Source of the DNA: Carposina sasakii
Taxonomy: Eukaryota; Arthropoda; Insecta; Lepidoptera; Carposinidae
NCBI GenBank assembly: GCA_014607495.2
Contig: CP053150.1
Span: 9,816,495-9,880,494 of the forward strand
DNA: 64,000 nt
Reading direction: 5' to 3'
Notes under the pieces: generated by a model
What the model was told of the DNA's origin: nothing
The model's database searches: none
What the model saw: the letters and a program-made list of their open reading frames with translations, nothing else
Translations under genes and position numbers: made by a program
Shown here: positions 29,721 to 41,021 of the stretch, piece by piece
How positions within the stretch are numbered: position 1 is the first letter of the stretch
How the letters are laid out: every line of letters starts with the position of its first letter

Positions 29721-32700
29721 GAGACATAGGTTTGCCAAAAATGTCGCATTCAAATAGTCAACAACCTTACAATATAAAATATGTTCACTGCACGTATGTA
29801 CAGTGTCACAGTAACATTATTAAAACGCACCCTTATTTATAGATTACATTCTCGTACAGAAACAGTGTGGACGCCGTTTACAAAAATAAATAATAAAAAA
29901 GTTTGTCTCTTTGATATAAGATCGGCCCCGTACTTTTATTTCCATAACACAAAATAACACAGCATAGTTATGTAAGTAAGTATATAACAGGTAGGTATCT
30001 CAGTAACCCAATAACATTGGAAGTGCTCCGAGGCTCTGAAGCTGCTCTATAATGTTATCTTTTTCAGTCCACTGAATATAGGTAGCCCAGATTTATGTTG
30101 TAGGTCTTCAGCGAACCTAATATTTTAGAGACATAGTTTCATGAAGATTCAATTGGTAATATAAGTAATAGATATGATTATTGACACATTCCGTAGCTTA
30201 GACAATTTTAGAAGCGACAGCGAAGTCCTCAAAGTCGTCAAATATTTTTCTTCTATATGAGATCTATCTCCGCTTTCATTTTGCGCGTTCGTTAAATCAA
30301 AGTCTATCGCTATTAGTGTAAATGTTTCAATAGCTTTATAAACTTTGGTGTCGCTCGTTATATTGTTACATTGTTTAATGTTTGATAAGATCCATATAAA
30401 GGTGATTTTTGGTCGTCAACGTTTCCGAACACTACGGAATCTCCTCATCATCATGATCATTTTTCTCCATGGAAGCATACCTGGGAAGTGTCTGGTTTTC
30501 CAAAATATTAGTGTCCAAAGTTGATTAAATAGACTGCGTTTTTCTGCATAAATGCACATTGACGCGTGTAGCAAGATTTTTTCACGAGAAATTATTAATA
30601 TCTGTCTATGAAAAAACTAGCAGCATCACTGGTCACGATAAATTTTGCCCGATCAAGTAATAAAAAAAATAAAAAAATTCGTTTCCCAGCATTTTTTAGA
30701 GTACGTACCCTCCGTTAAGGGTGGCGTCGAAAAAACATCCTGTATAGCCTAAAGTATGAGAAAAATATATTTTTAATACATAAATAAAGTCACACCCATT
30801 ATCACATAATACCTAAGGTTAGAGAGAAGTGAGCAATTTACGAGGAATGAGATGAGCCTTTACTTATATGTTGCTACGTATATAATGTAAAATGTAGATA
30901 TAGGTATATATATATATATATATTTTATCCTGTAACTTGAATACACAGAAAAGAGAAGAATTACCTGACAAAAGTTTCCAGACTAGACGTGTAATTTAAT
31001 ATTCTCAAAATAATATAAACTTTTTCGTAGCTGAAGCTAAAATATTTGTAAATAAATTGTCTTCTCACATTTGTATTAAAGTTTACTTAGGTAGCCAAAA
31101 CTGACGTCTTAGTATAGTTTGGTGTGTCGCGGAGCCTGAACTAAGTCGTAACTCGTATTTAACTTATGAGAACAGCTTGTCTTTGGGCATACCAACAAAT
31201 TTTGACACTGTATTCTCGAGGTCGCCCTAACACCGTACTAAGTCCACGAAATTAAGTCGAATTTCGCTCGAGTTACTGACATCTACCTGAGGTTGACAAT
31301 ACACTTAGCTATAGTTTACATACAGCTTTCCTAACTGTGGTTAGACTTTAATTTACTTTAAAACAATACAAGTTGTTTTGTTAGATAGGAGTTTAATTTG
31401 TGGTCGCTTTTAAATCCTGGAGTAGGACTTTTTAAATGGGTTTCGGTTTTGTTTGTGCTCGTAGTTTAATTGGGGAGGTTAATTAACGTGAGATGTTCAC
31501 ATCGCTGGGAGTCTTTTACAAAAATCCTAAAAGTTTTCAATTTGAGTACTTAATTATTTAACAGTGAAATAGCTGCTTAAATTATTCTGTGGTTACTTTT
31601 TAACGCCAATAGAGCATAATTTTACACAAAAACCACAAGACATTTTACGCTTTCGGTAAAAACAAACTTTTTAATGATCTAACAATGTAGTCATTCCAAA
31701 ATATAATATACCTAAGGCGCGTTTACACGAAACGATCTATTTTACAACATGGAAAAGTTGGGCCGTGTTACTGAAAGTCATTACTTGGTGAAAATTAAGT
31801 CAAACTTACTGCGTCTAGCCACGACAACTCTCGGTTAAGGACCTGTGCAGACGGTCGACTAATAGGCCATGATTATACATGCGAGTAGTTGGAAAACCTA
31901 AAGTGTATCTGCACAAGTGGGCGGGTTTGCATTTATTAAAGTTGAAGTAGCAGGAATTTAAAGGGAAAGTGAATGGAATAATCAGTAACTACTTGAAAAC
32001 AAAAAAAAAAACGATGTTTATGTATATCGCACAACAATAGTAGTAGTAGTAACTACAATGCCACTCACCTTCGCAATCCGGTCCCAGCTACGTCTGACTT
32101 GGAGGAAATTTCGGGAATACACCTTCCAAGTTGCAGGTCTTTAAGATCAGGGGTTTCAGTCATTCGAAACAAAGCATTTTATGTTACATAGATAAAGTTC
32201 ACACGGAAAGAAGAAGAAGAAGCGGGTCAAATACCTATACAACATTACCTTCACCACCAAACTTATCACGGATTTCATAAACCATTATGAAGCTTATTCT
32301 ACTAAGTACCTACATTGAAAAAACGCATTAAAATCGCTCGTCTGCCCATACGTTAATACCCCGAAACATGCAACTATTCAATCACTTCCAACTCGCCTTG
32401 TAAACGGGATATAATGGGGATAGCCGGCTATAATGTCTGTGTTATCAGCCATAAGCAATATCATGCAGTTTACTTTGCAGATGTATACAGCTTATTAGTG
32501 TAATTGCGTAAACATAACTACAGTTTGCATTTGGTTATTAAAGCTATAGCGACGTAATGATGTGGCCATCTCATAATAGATTAGTTGATCAGTATCTATT
32601 ACTCAGACAATTAAGTACTTCATCACACATAATACAACAATTATAATAATCAACTACATAGGTACATAATAAAAAAAAACACATAAATACACGGCTGTTT

Positions 32701-32777
32701 CCAATATGGAGTAGCAGGATTTGCAAGAACACGATAGAGATCCTAAAGCCACGTTTAGCGTAGCGGGGCCGGATGTA
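29721..32777. other. Non-coding stretch
   Basis: Contains (TA)n at about 30905-30925, (GTA)n at 32037-32050 beside a GC-richer block 32065-32160 that looks like a LINE tail on the minus strand, and an AAG run near 32208-32221. No gene is seen. Confidence 0.35.
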
Positions 32778-32952
32778 AGGGTCGGTTCATATCTAACGGG
32801 AGATGCGTCGCGTAACGCCAGAACAGACAAAATGTATAGAAAAACACTCGACCGTTCATACTCAACTGATGATACGTTAGTGCGTCGAGCGAACGTTTGC
32901 CTGTACCTGGAGATACGCTCGACGCATCTTCCGTCAGATATGAACCGACCCT
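32778..32952. mobile_element. MITE with AGGGTCGG termini, TA target duplication
   Basis: TIRs are AGGGTCGGTTCATATCT and its complement, flanked by TA on both sides. The subterminal GATGCGTCG...CGACGCATC also pairs. A second copy in opposite orientation is at 48331-48522. Confidence 0.8.
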
Positions 32953-33119
32953 TAAAGATGAAATGAGAAGTTGTTAACTCATCGCCTGAGTGAACTCCCC
33001 TGAGTTTATTTAGACGATTCTTACGTCATACATGGAAAAATATGCAGCTGAGATATTCTAGTCAAGCGCCATATCAGCACAGAAATCATAAAACATTATT
33101 ATATAAGTCTATAGCAGGA

Positions 33120-33240
33120 TTTGTACATCTCAACTAAAGTGAAAGCACCCTCAGAAGTGGCACCATGTGATTCTATCGGGTCTTGGTGCTCTGCCTACCC
33201 CGTAAGGGATAAAGGCGTGATTATATGTATGTATTATATG
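33120..33240 (+). mobile_element. SINE-like fragment, family C
   Basis: Contains CAGAAGTGGCACCATGTG, TGCTCTGCCTACCCCGTAAG and GGCGTGATTATATGTATG. The same block in antisense is at 57491-57665, with a short sense piece at 57895-57955. Confidence 0.65.
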
Positions 33241-35454
33241 TATGAAGCAGGATTTTTTAAAAACAGTGCCTCAGCAAAGGGGGTATTGGCTTATTGCACA
33301 TTGCCATTAATATGTTTCGTAGGCACTTAATAGTGACTTTATCTTGATGGTGACTGAAAATAAATTACACACTTTAACTGCTTGCAGTAGAGTGAAAATA
33401 AACCATAATTCACTCCGCACATGGAAATTATTTTAATAAATAAATGAAAAACACTTGAATTTCATGTCTAAAACATTTTATTCTTTTCTTGCGATAATTT
33501 ATGATATTTACATAATCTTCTGTAAGTAAAGTTTCCTAAGAACACCGTTTTTCACGAAAAATATAGGCACAGCAAACTTATTTAAGGAGCCCATCACTCT
33601 CCGACAAATCCTTTTTAACCAAGACAAAATGTTCAGTAATTAGCCTCCGTTCTCCGGAGAGGAAAAATAATCATCTTGTCTGAAATAAAGCTGATTACAA
33701 GAATAAATATGGAATAAATTGACCTAACCTCCCTCCAGAGAGCCTCGTATCTCGCAAATTGAGAGGAATGGAAAAGTGATGAGATTTCGCCAATTGAATA
33801 TTTATTTCCGACCTTAATTTTTTCCATATTCACTCGATCTAATAATAAAGGTAATACTGTTAGCATCTTAAAAGATGTGTTTTATTTATGTTATTACGTT
33901 ACGTGCAATTAAGGGCGTAGTATTGTAGTAGGATTTCGGATTAATATAATTGATTGCATATTGTGAAAACTTAGTTTAGTTATCTCTATTACACATAATA
34001 TATTAAGGACATAAATATTACCTCTGTAAATGTTTGCCCATTTTAAAAATTTCAAACAAAGCTTTCCCGAAACGTCATGCGCAAAAGGCAAGAGAAATAT
34101 CGTCCACGTCGCCCGAAATCGTACGAATACCATGTGATATGAATAAATTTCACGCCTGCGATATACAGTACAAAACGCAAACACTACAAGAGAATAGGTA
34201 AAAGACTTTTATGCTTAAATCCAACCGTACGCTGTCTGAACAGTGCGCCGGTACAGCCCGCTGACTTTTCTACGACAAAATGCACTCGCGCCCCGACCCA
34301 AGGCGTGCACTCACGATAGCATTAACATATTGATCTGGGAATCACAGTGGCTTTTCGAAACGAAAAATAAAAGGCACATTTTGTCCTAAAGCCGTTTTTG
34401 AAGCGATGTTATTATTCGGTACCAGTGTGTCGTCATCATTTACTTTTTATGCTCTTTGCAAATGAAGGGAAATGGCCGTTTCGCGTTTACGATTTTGATG
34501 TTTGGTTTAGTTGCATTTGTAGGCATTTGCAATGGGTTTGTGGGTTTTTCGGAAAGTAATTGCTTTATTATACTAGCTGAAGTGGTTCTAGTAATGGTGT
34601 GACATGATAATTTGTGGCGTAGTTGATAAATGTGTTTGCAATGCATTTGTTTGGGAATATGTAAATAGTGAGAGGCTTTGAACTGGACAAAATGAATTAA
34701 GCCTTTTGCTAGAATGGAGTTTTGATTAATTACATGGATACATTAATAATTATTATGTGCTTTGTTATGTAATTAGGAATCTATCAATTTTGAATAGTTT
34801 CAGTCATTTTAATTAGATAATTATAATTATTCGGTTAAGTATCTAATACTCATTTTTCTGATTTTGTTTATATAGTATTCACTACCGTTGTAAAAAAAAA
34901 CTAATTTGAAAATCTATCTTTCTAATCTTGCTACTAAAATCTCAATCTGCAATTGTAAAAAGCGCATAAATTCATTTCTGAAGTCTCCAACAACTAGTTT
35001 CCTAAACTACTCAATTAATTCCTTCGTCTAGTCCATTGTATAGCTGGCACATAAAGCATACATCCCTGATTGCCATCAGTAATAGCAATTGGCAAACTTT
35101 AACAAAAGCAACGTTAAAAGCCGTGCATTTATTGACACAAGTATGACGCATATCCATCCATTAGTAGTCCGGTAGCCCGGCCTATGCTATTTGAGTAGAT
35201 ATACTTGTGTCTTTTTCTGTTTTCTGGTATATTTTTTAAAATATTTTTTTGTTATAATCAAAACTGTCTGTCTTATGTAATGGAAAAGAAATTAATTTCG
35301 ATACGATTAACATTCTCATACAGTAAAATCTAGGTCTTTCGATCAAGTATCCAAATTTGTCAGCGGTGCTAAACACTTTTAATGGAATTGCCAAATAAGG
35401 TTCTAGAAATTCTTTACTATCTTCCCATTTAAACACATTTAATCGTCAGACTAC
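33241..35454. other. Non-coding stretch
   Basis: AT-rich. A GC-rich patch at 34225-34325 includes ACGACAAAATGCACTC, whose complement is also present at 56955-56970. Confidence 0.3.
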
Positions 35455-35583
35455 ACAAAAAAAAACATATAAGATATCGCCAAATAAAATAGTTTTTCCT
35501 GGAAAATCACCCAAATTTTTATTGCGCGTGAACGGAATCGTAGCGCCACAGTTAATATACTCGTAGGTAATATTAAAAAGTAT
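35455..35583 (+). repeat. Left copy of 130-bp flanking duplication
   Basis: From ACAAAAAAAAACATATAAG to AAAAAGTAT, immediately before the 5' LTR. It is repeated with about three differences at 42067-42195, immediately after the 3' LTR. Confidence 0.85.
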
Positions 35584-35720
35584 TGATTATTTAATTGTAA
35601 TTATTATATTGTAAACTATTATTTATTTAGCAAGTCAATTGATGTTAAAACATAGAGTAAACTGACTAGATGGCGACACAGTCACAATTTTATTCACTGG
35701 GTAACCACGTGCTACAACAC

Positions 35721-35757
35721 TATAAAATACCCGCAGACAGGCAAAAATGGTCAGTCT
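35721..35757 (+). promoter_or_regulatory. LTR core promoter
   Basis: TATAAAATAC at 35721 and the initiator TCAGT with +1 at 35753 are spaced 32 bases, the usual arthropod arrangement. Transcription of the element should start here, which sets the U3/R border. Confidence 0.75.
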
Positions 35758-35829
35758 ACTCTCTGTCGTCGTCCAGTGTGCTAGTGTACTTGGTAGAAGT
35801 GCTCTCAGTAAAATTCCACTGTTAAAATT

Positions 35830-35889
35830 ATTGTGATTGGATTATAATTATTGCGATTGGATTATAATTTATTGTGATTGGATTGTAAT
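35830..35889 (+). repeat. Triplicated ~20-bp motif in LTR
   Basis: Three head-to-tail copies of ATTGYGATTGGATTATAATT. The same array is in the 3' LTR at 41945-42004. Confidence 0.85.
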
Positions 35890-36250
35890 AAACCGCAGAA
35901 AAAGTGAGTAACGTAATGTTTTTATTATTTTAAACCCCCTTCTTTTACAAATCTCAGAAGTGGGATGGTTATGGACCCACGTAGACATTTATTTTCGTTT
36001 CCTTTTGTCCTCTTTTAGGATTGAAATGTAAATGTAGAAATTCATTGATAGTATAAACTATTTTTTTTTTTATAAAAGTTGACTCCGTAGCTATTCCTAA
36101 ATAGTAAAACCACAGAGGAAAACTTTGTTTTTCTCTCATTCTACCTATTCATTCATATCTATAATATCTTATGGCTAAAATTATATAGATTTATTTTTAT
36201 ACCTCGTTAGAGAACAGTTTATTTGCGAATATTTTTTTTCAAACATTTCA

Positions 36251-37717
36251 GTGAATGCCCCTGACCATCAAGGTTCTGCCGCTTATTCGCCGTCGCATCC
36301 ATCGGAGACTGAACGCGATGGTCGGAGCAGGGGGAGAAGTCCTATCCTGGAATCTCCACAAAAGCAACGACGTGGAGACCGCTCCTCATCTGCCAGCCGT
36401 AGACGGCGGAGCGCAGTCAAGGATTCTGTGGATCATGGTAACCATCGATCACGTAGCAGGGAGAGAAGACTGCGGAGCCCAAAGTTGATGCGTCGGTCAG
36501 CAAATCATACCAGTCATCAGGCTGGATATCGAATAGCTGGACCTTCACAAAGCGCCAGTCGCCAGCAATCACGAGACCGGGCCAGCCGACGCCATCGGAG
36601 CGAACGCGACAGCCGATGCTGCCCTGACCGCGTCAGCCAATGCCATTCACACACCAGCAACAGGCACAGCCATCGCCGCCGCCGTTCCAATAGTCAGGTT
36701 AGTCATCGATCTCGCAGTAACAGTTGCCACTCAAGTCGTAAAGATAAAGAACAAAGTCAGGCTGAAACTATAACAACCGACACTTTTCTGAAACTTGTAA
36801 CTGCTTTAAAAACCGTAGACCAGTCTAGTTCTTTTGATAGATTAGGAAACATGCAAAATACTGTTCCCGAATTTGACCCATCAAAAAAAGAACAGACAAT
36901 GACCATGTGGCTCCACAAGGTGAATGAATGTGCTTCAATTTACGGATGGAACGAAAGACAAATTATACATTTTGCCTTGCCCAAACTACGTGGAGTTGCA
37001 CAGCGTTGGTACGAGGGACTCACGTCTGTTCTTTTTTCTTGGGCGGAGTGGCAAAACAAATTGTTAGCTGCATTCCCATCTGATGAAAACTACGGGCTAA
37101 TGCTAAGCGATATGTTAGCCAAACGCGCGCGGTTCGGAGAGTCACTTGAATCATACTATTACGAAAAGATTGCGTTAGTCAATAGGTGTGGTATCGAAGG
37201 GCGACGGGCCGTAGAATGCATTCTTCATGGGATTGATGATCGTTCAGTCCGGTTAGGTGCAGAGGCGGTGCAATTTGATAACCCCGATAAGCTATTAACT
37301 TATTTAAGAAATGCCAGGAACGTTCGACCTCAATTTGAACGGAAGCAGAGCAAATTGCAAATTCACAAAATTCAAGATACACAACCAAAATCAAATTTTA
37401 AACCACGCTGTTTTAATTGCAAACAGGAGGGCCATACCCTTCCACAATGCCCTCAACCTATAAAGAAATGTGGAAAATGTAATAAACATGGTCATGATAC
37501 CGAGCAATGCTTTTCGAAACAACCCTTAACTTCCGAAAGAAAAGTAATGTCTGTTTCAAATGATACAGACCCAAGTAACAAATATACTAAGTCTATTGTG
37601 ATAGACCACATTCCTTTTAATGCTTTTATTGATTTTGGGAGCGAATGTTGTATGATTAGGTTATCAGATTACAATAAATTTATTCTGATTTCGATACCGA
37701 TGAACTGCCAACTCTAA
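36251..37717 (+). CDS. gag: Retrotransposon Gag, running into protease
   Basis: 488 residues. Residues 1-165 are extremely Arg/Ser rich (many SR/RS pairs, HR and SH runs). Residues about 170-370 have the capsid-like helical region (W, YG, LRGVAQRWYEGL). Two zinc knuckles follow at about 388-418: CFNCKQEGHTLPQC and CGKCNKHGHDTEQC, both C-X2-C-X4-H-X4-C. At about 457-468 FIDFGSECCMI is the aspartic protease active-site region, so gag and protease share this frame. The frame has no ATG before 36488; it opens with GTG just after a splice-acceptor-like tttcag (36250), and an ATG at 36255 is one frame off. A small indel in the CCCC at 36258 or a spliced leader could explain this. Confidence 0.85.
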   Translation: MNAPDHQGSAAYSPSHPSETERDGRSRGRSPILESPQKQRRGDRSSSASRRRRSAVKDSVDHGNHRSRSRERRLRSPKLMRRSANHTSHQAGYRIAGPSQSASRQQSRDRASRRHRSERDSRCCPDRVSQCHSHTSNRHSHRRRRSNSQVSHRSRSNSCHSSRKDKEQSQAETITTDTFLKLVTALKTVDQSSSFDRLGNMQNTVPEFDPSKKEQTMTMWLHKVNECASIYGWNERQIIHFALPKLRGVAQRWYEGLTSVLFSWAEWQNKLLAAFPSDENYGLMLSDMLAKRARFGESLESYYYEKIALVNRCGIEGRRAVECILHGIDDRSVRLGAEAVQFDNPDKLLTYLRNARNVRPQFERKQSKLQIHKIQDTQPKSNFKPRCFNCKQEGHTLPQCPQPIKKCGKCNKHGHDTEQCFSKQPLTSERKVMSVSNDTDPSNKYTKSIVIDHIPFNAFIDFGSECCMIRLSDYNKFILISIPMNCQL

Positions 37718-37743
37718 GAGGTTTTGGTAATTCATCTGTAAAG

Positions 37744-38619
37744 GTGCTAGGCAAACGTCAGGTCTGCATAGGAATTGATGAAGTTCAGGCTAATGTCGAT
37801 CTTTTTATTGTACCAGATGAGGCCATGCATGTAGCCGTTATAATAGGGCAGACGTTTACGGAGCAACCTCATGTGGTAGTATATAAAACATGTGATAAAT
37901 TGCATATGTTACAGTCTAGTTTTGAGGGGATGTCATACCCCAAGATTAAAATATTTACGAACGAGGATGTTGCGCTTTCTGGAATATCAATTGTCAACAT
38001 TTACACCGACCCAATAATAAATGGTGACGTATTTGTAGAAGGTGGCCTTCGTCTAATATCTGATGTAAGGTTCTCTGTGCTATCTGGGCTATTTAATTTG
38101 CAGAATAACGGGGTTGGTAGGATGGTTGTTAATGTTCCTATAGATAGAGTTGTGAATTTAAAAAAGGGCTATATGTTAGCTCGTGGACATATAACTAAAA
38201 GTAGTGATGCTCACTGTGTAACGGACACACAAGTTATGAAGGTAGTAAATAAAAGTTTGAACCTAAAATGTGAAGATGTGAGAGTAGGAACTGGCATTGA
38301 TTCTGTACAAAAGGAGCAATTATTGACATTACTTAATAAATATGGCGAGTGTTTTGCATCCAGTTTATCTGATCTTGGTACCACCACAGCAGGGGAAATG
38401 TCCATATCATTAAACGATAATGAACCCGTTGTCTATAGGCCTTACCGTCTAGCAATCCAGGAAAAAGAAGTGGTGAGAGATATGGTTTCGGAACTGCTAC
38501 AAAATGGTATAATACAGCCTTCTACATCACCCTATGCCAGTCCGGTAGTGCTGGTTCGCAAGAAAAATGGAGAATATCGATTATGTATTGATTATCGCGC
38601 TCTAAAAAAAAAACCGTAA
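37744..38619 (+). CDS. pol: Pol segment 1: end of protease, linker, start of RT (frameshifted)
   Basis: Coding similarity resumes in this frame from about 37687, after a frame change from gag. It covers the end of the protease, a long connector, and RT blocks 1-2 (YRPYRLAIQEKEVVRDMV, SPYASPVVLVRKKNGEYRLC, IDYRALKK). The frame is lost in a run of ten A (38604-38613). Confidence 0.85.
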   Translation: MLGKRQVCIGIDEVQANVDLFIVPDEAMHVAVIIGQTFTEQPHVVVYKTCDKLHMLQSSFEGMSYPKIKIFTNEDVALSGISIVNIYTDPIINGDVFVEGGLRLISDVRFSVLSGLFNLQNNGVGRMVVNVPIDRVVNLKKGYMLARGHITKSSDAHCVTDTQVMKVVNKSLNLKCEDVRVGTGIDSVQKEQLLTLLNKYGECFASSLSDLGTTTAGEMSISLNDNEPVVYRPYRLAIQEKEVVRDMVSELLQNGIIQPSTSPYASPVVLVRKKNGEYRLCIDYRALKKKP

Positions 38620-38633
38620 GGGAACATTATCCG

Positions 38634-38876
38634 ATGCCGTTAATCGATGACCAGCTGGATGTTTTAGCAGGTAATCAGTTTTATACAACCCTCGATCTGG
38701 CCTCTGGGTATTACCAGATCCCTATTCGCGAAAATGATCAGTTTAAAACGGCATTTGTGACGCCCGAAGGTCACTTTGAATTTACACGAATGCCTTTTGG
38801 TCTCGCAAATGCCCCTGCCACCTTCAACGCATCATGCATCAAGTACTGGGTTCAGCTCGACACAAAGAAGCATTAG
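38634..38876 (+). CDS. pol: Pol segment 2: RT palm blocks (frameshifted)
   Basis: Carries RT blocks LDLASGYYQIPI and TRMPFGLANAPATF. The frame breaks at about 38824. The catalytic YLDD box is intact in the next frame at 38879-38890, followed by two more frame changes near 38944 and in the T-run 38995-38999. Confidence 0.85.
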   Translation: MPLIDDQLDVLAGNQFYTTLDLASGYYQIPIRENDQFKTAFVTPEGHFEFTRMPFGLANAPATFNASCIKYWVQLDTKKH

Positions 38877-38987
38877 CATATCTGGATGATGTGATCATTC
38901 CCGCTAAAGACTTTTCGGAAGGTCTAAATCGTTTAGAAAATGTTTGAAATTATTTTCTGCTGCTAGGTTGACTCTTAAGATTTCTAA

Positions 38988-39797
38988 ATGTACGTTTTTG
39001 GGCATACTGTTGATTATTTAGGCTTCGAAGTTTCCAGGGATGGCATTCGACCAGGTTCAAAAAAAATTGAAGCGGTCAAAGAATTTCCAGTTCCAAAAAA
39101 CCAACACCATGTTCGGCAGTTTTTAGGGTTAGCTAGCTTCTTTCGCCGTTTTGTGCCTGGATTCTCTATTATCGCAAAACCCCTTACAAATCTCCTAAAA
39201 AAGGATAGTCCTTGGGTTTGGGGATCTGATCAGGAGTCAGCCTTTAGACGTCTACAAAAGGGATTGACAGACAAACCAACGCTGGCGCTATATGACCCAC
39301 AAGCAGCCACTGAGCTCCACACTGATGCGTGCAAGATAGGTGTAGCGGGAATATTGCTACAACGGAATGAGTCAAGTTTGCTTAGACCAGTGGCTTACTT
39401 TAGCCGTCAAACCACTCCAGAGGAACAGAATTATTCCTCCTACGACCTTGAGACCCTAGCGGTAGTATGCTCTCTTCAAAAATTCCGAGTTTATCTTGTT
39501 GGCTTAAAATTCAAAATTATTACGGACTGTAATTCGTTACGTGCTACATTCCAGAAAAGAGATATGTTACCGCGGGTGGCAAGATGGTGGGAACAAATGC
39601 AAGAGTTCCACTTTGATATTGAATATAGGGCAGGCATTGCAATGGCCCATGTCGATGCGCTTAGTCGCAACCCTGTTCCTAATGACTGTCCCAGTACTGC
39701 CCATATCATGAATGTTTGTGAGGAAAGCTGGCTCGTTACTGTGCAAAGCGGCGACTCTGAAATTCAGCGGATTATCAAAATTTTAAAAAGATCCTGA
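38988..39797 (+). CDS. pol: Pol segment 3: RT thumb and RNase H
   Basis: Begins at GHTVDYLGF and continues with the connection FLGLASFFRRFVPGFS. RNase H follows, with acidic residues in ELHTDACKIGVAG, YDLETLAVV and ITDCNSL, ending at HVDALSRNP. The frame is lost in an A-run at 39785-39789. Confidence 0.87.
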   Translation: MYVFGHTVDYLGFEVSRDGIRPGSKKIEAVKEFPVPKNQHHVRQFLGLASFFRRFVPGFSIIAKPLTNLLKKDSPWVWGSDQESAFRRLQKGLTDKPTLALYDPQAATELHTDACKIGVAGILLQRNESSLLRPVAYFSRQTTPEEQNYSSYDLETLAVVCSLQKFRVYLVGLKFKIITDCNSLRATFQKRDMLPRVARWWEQMQEFHFDIEYRAGIAMAHVDALSRNPVPNDCPSTAHIMNVCEESWLVTVQSGDSEIQRIIKILKRS

Positions 39798-39807
39798 TCT
39801 TGAGAGT

Positions 39808-40764
39808 GTGATTGACATCAAAAGTAATTATAAATTGAAAATGGGCAAGCTATTTAGGATCACAGCTGAAGGTGATAAATGGGTAGTTCCCAAGGGAGTT
39901 CGCTGGCAAGTAGTTAAACAAAACCACGATGACATTGGCCATTTTTCAGTTGATAAGACATTAGAAAAGGTGAAGTCGTCGTTTTGGTTCCCTAAGATGC
40001 GGAAATTCGTGACAAAATATGTCACATCTTGTCTTGAATGTGCTTACTCAAAGGCTTCCGGAGGAAAGAAGCCAGGCTTTTTACACCCAATAGAGAAGAT
40101 AGACATCCCATTCGATACTGTGCATGTTGATCATGTTGGTCCTTTTGTTAGAAGTAGTAGAGGCAACATCCATATTCTTGTAATAATAGATGCTTACACA
40201 AAGTATATCTACCTCAAACCCGTTCGAAATACAAAATCCTCTTCAAGTATAAAAGTCCTTAAAGAATATTTTGGCACATTTGGCGTTCCCCGTAGATTAA
40301 TCTCAGACAGAGGAACTTCGTTTACTAGTGGCTCCTTTAAAACTTTCATGTCAGATAAAGGCATAAAGCATATTCTCAATGCGGTCGCGTCCCCTAGGGC
40401 CAATGGGCAAGTAGAACGCTATAATAAAACAATTATAGATGCTCTAACTTCCAAATCCGTTGGCACTTCCGATAAAAGATGGGATGAACATTTGCCAGAT
40501 GTCCAATGGGGCCTAAATAATACCTTTAATAAAGGCATTAATCGCACTCCTTCAGAAGCACTCTTTGGGATCAGGCCATCAGGCCCAAGTGAGAGAAGGA
40601 TATTGTCCGAATTGATAGATACACAGGAGCCTGGTACAACTCCTCTGGATAGGGTCGACATGCGTAATGAAATCAATTCTCACATTGAAAAATGCCAACA
40701 AAAGCAAAGGAAGCTTTTGATAAAGGTCGTAGTAAACCTCCTAAATATCAAGTTGGGGACTTAG
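39808..40764 (+). CDS. pol: Pol segment 4: integrase core
   Basis: Shows the H-X4-H...C-X2-C zinc region (NHDDIGH, SCLEC) and the DDE core: D in VHVDHVGPF, D in LISDRGTSF, E in RANGQVERYNK. The last ~17 residues are out of frame after about 40710, and the true C-terminus continues at 40692-41021. Confidence 0.88.
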   Translation: MIDIKSNYKLKMGKLFRITAEGDKWVVPKGVRWQVVKQNHDDIGHFSVDKTLEKVKSSFWFPKMRKFVTKYVTSCLECAYSKASGGKKPGFLHPIEKIDIPFDTVHVDHVGPFVRSSRGNIHILVIIDAYTKYIYLKPVRNTKSSSSIKVLKEYFGTFGVPRRLISDRGTSFTSGSFKTFMSDKGIKHILNAVASPRANGQVERYNKTIIDALTSKSVGTSDKRWDEHLPDVQWGLNNTFNKGINRTPSEALFGIRPSGPSERRILSELIDTQEPGTTPLDRVDMRNEINSHIEKCQQKQRKLLIKVVVNLLNIKLGT

Positions 40765-41021
40765 TACGGGTAGAGCGACATGTCCCTGCCACTGGGCAAA
40801 GCAAAAAGTTGGTGCCAAAGTTTCAAGGACCTTATAAAATTAGTGCAGTTCTCGACCATGATCGCTTTGTACTAGTAGATACACCACTGACACAAAAGGG
40901 TGGTAGAAAATTCTCTACAGTGGTGGCTATAGACAAAATTAAGCCCTGGTTAAACTTCAAAAGACCACACGAACATGATTTGTATGCTTCTAGTGACTCT
41001 TCTGAAGCAGACTCTGCATAA
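40692..41021 (+). CDS. pol: Pol segment 5: integrase C-terminal GPY/F module
   Basis: Contains PPKYQVGDLVRVER and VPKFQGPYKISAVL, the GPY/F module of Ty3/gypsy integrases, then an acidic/serine tail to the stop codon at 41019-41021. It overlaps the preceding segment because of a frame change near 40705-40717. Confidence 0.85.
   Translation: MPTKAKEAFDKGRSKPPKYQVGDLVRVERHVPATGQSKKLVPKFQGPYKISAVLDHDRFVLVDTPLTQKGGRKFSTVVAIDKIKPWLNFKRPHEHDLYASSDSSEADSA

Larger units (their letters stand above)
35584..35949 (+). repeat. 5' LTR
   Basis: Starts TGATTATTTAATTG and ends TTCTTTTACA. It contains a core promoter, a poly(A) signal, three ~20-bp repeats (35830-35889) and a splice-donor-like gtgagt (35902). 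No difference from the 3' LTR was found by eye. Confidence 0.92.

Noticed and set aside
36255..36488. 77-codon ATG frame overlapping the start of gag
   Set aside because: Its product has no retroelement motif, while the overlapping frame runs on into capsid and zinc knuckles. Kept only as evidence of a start problem.
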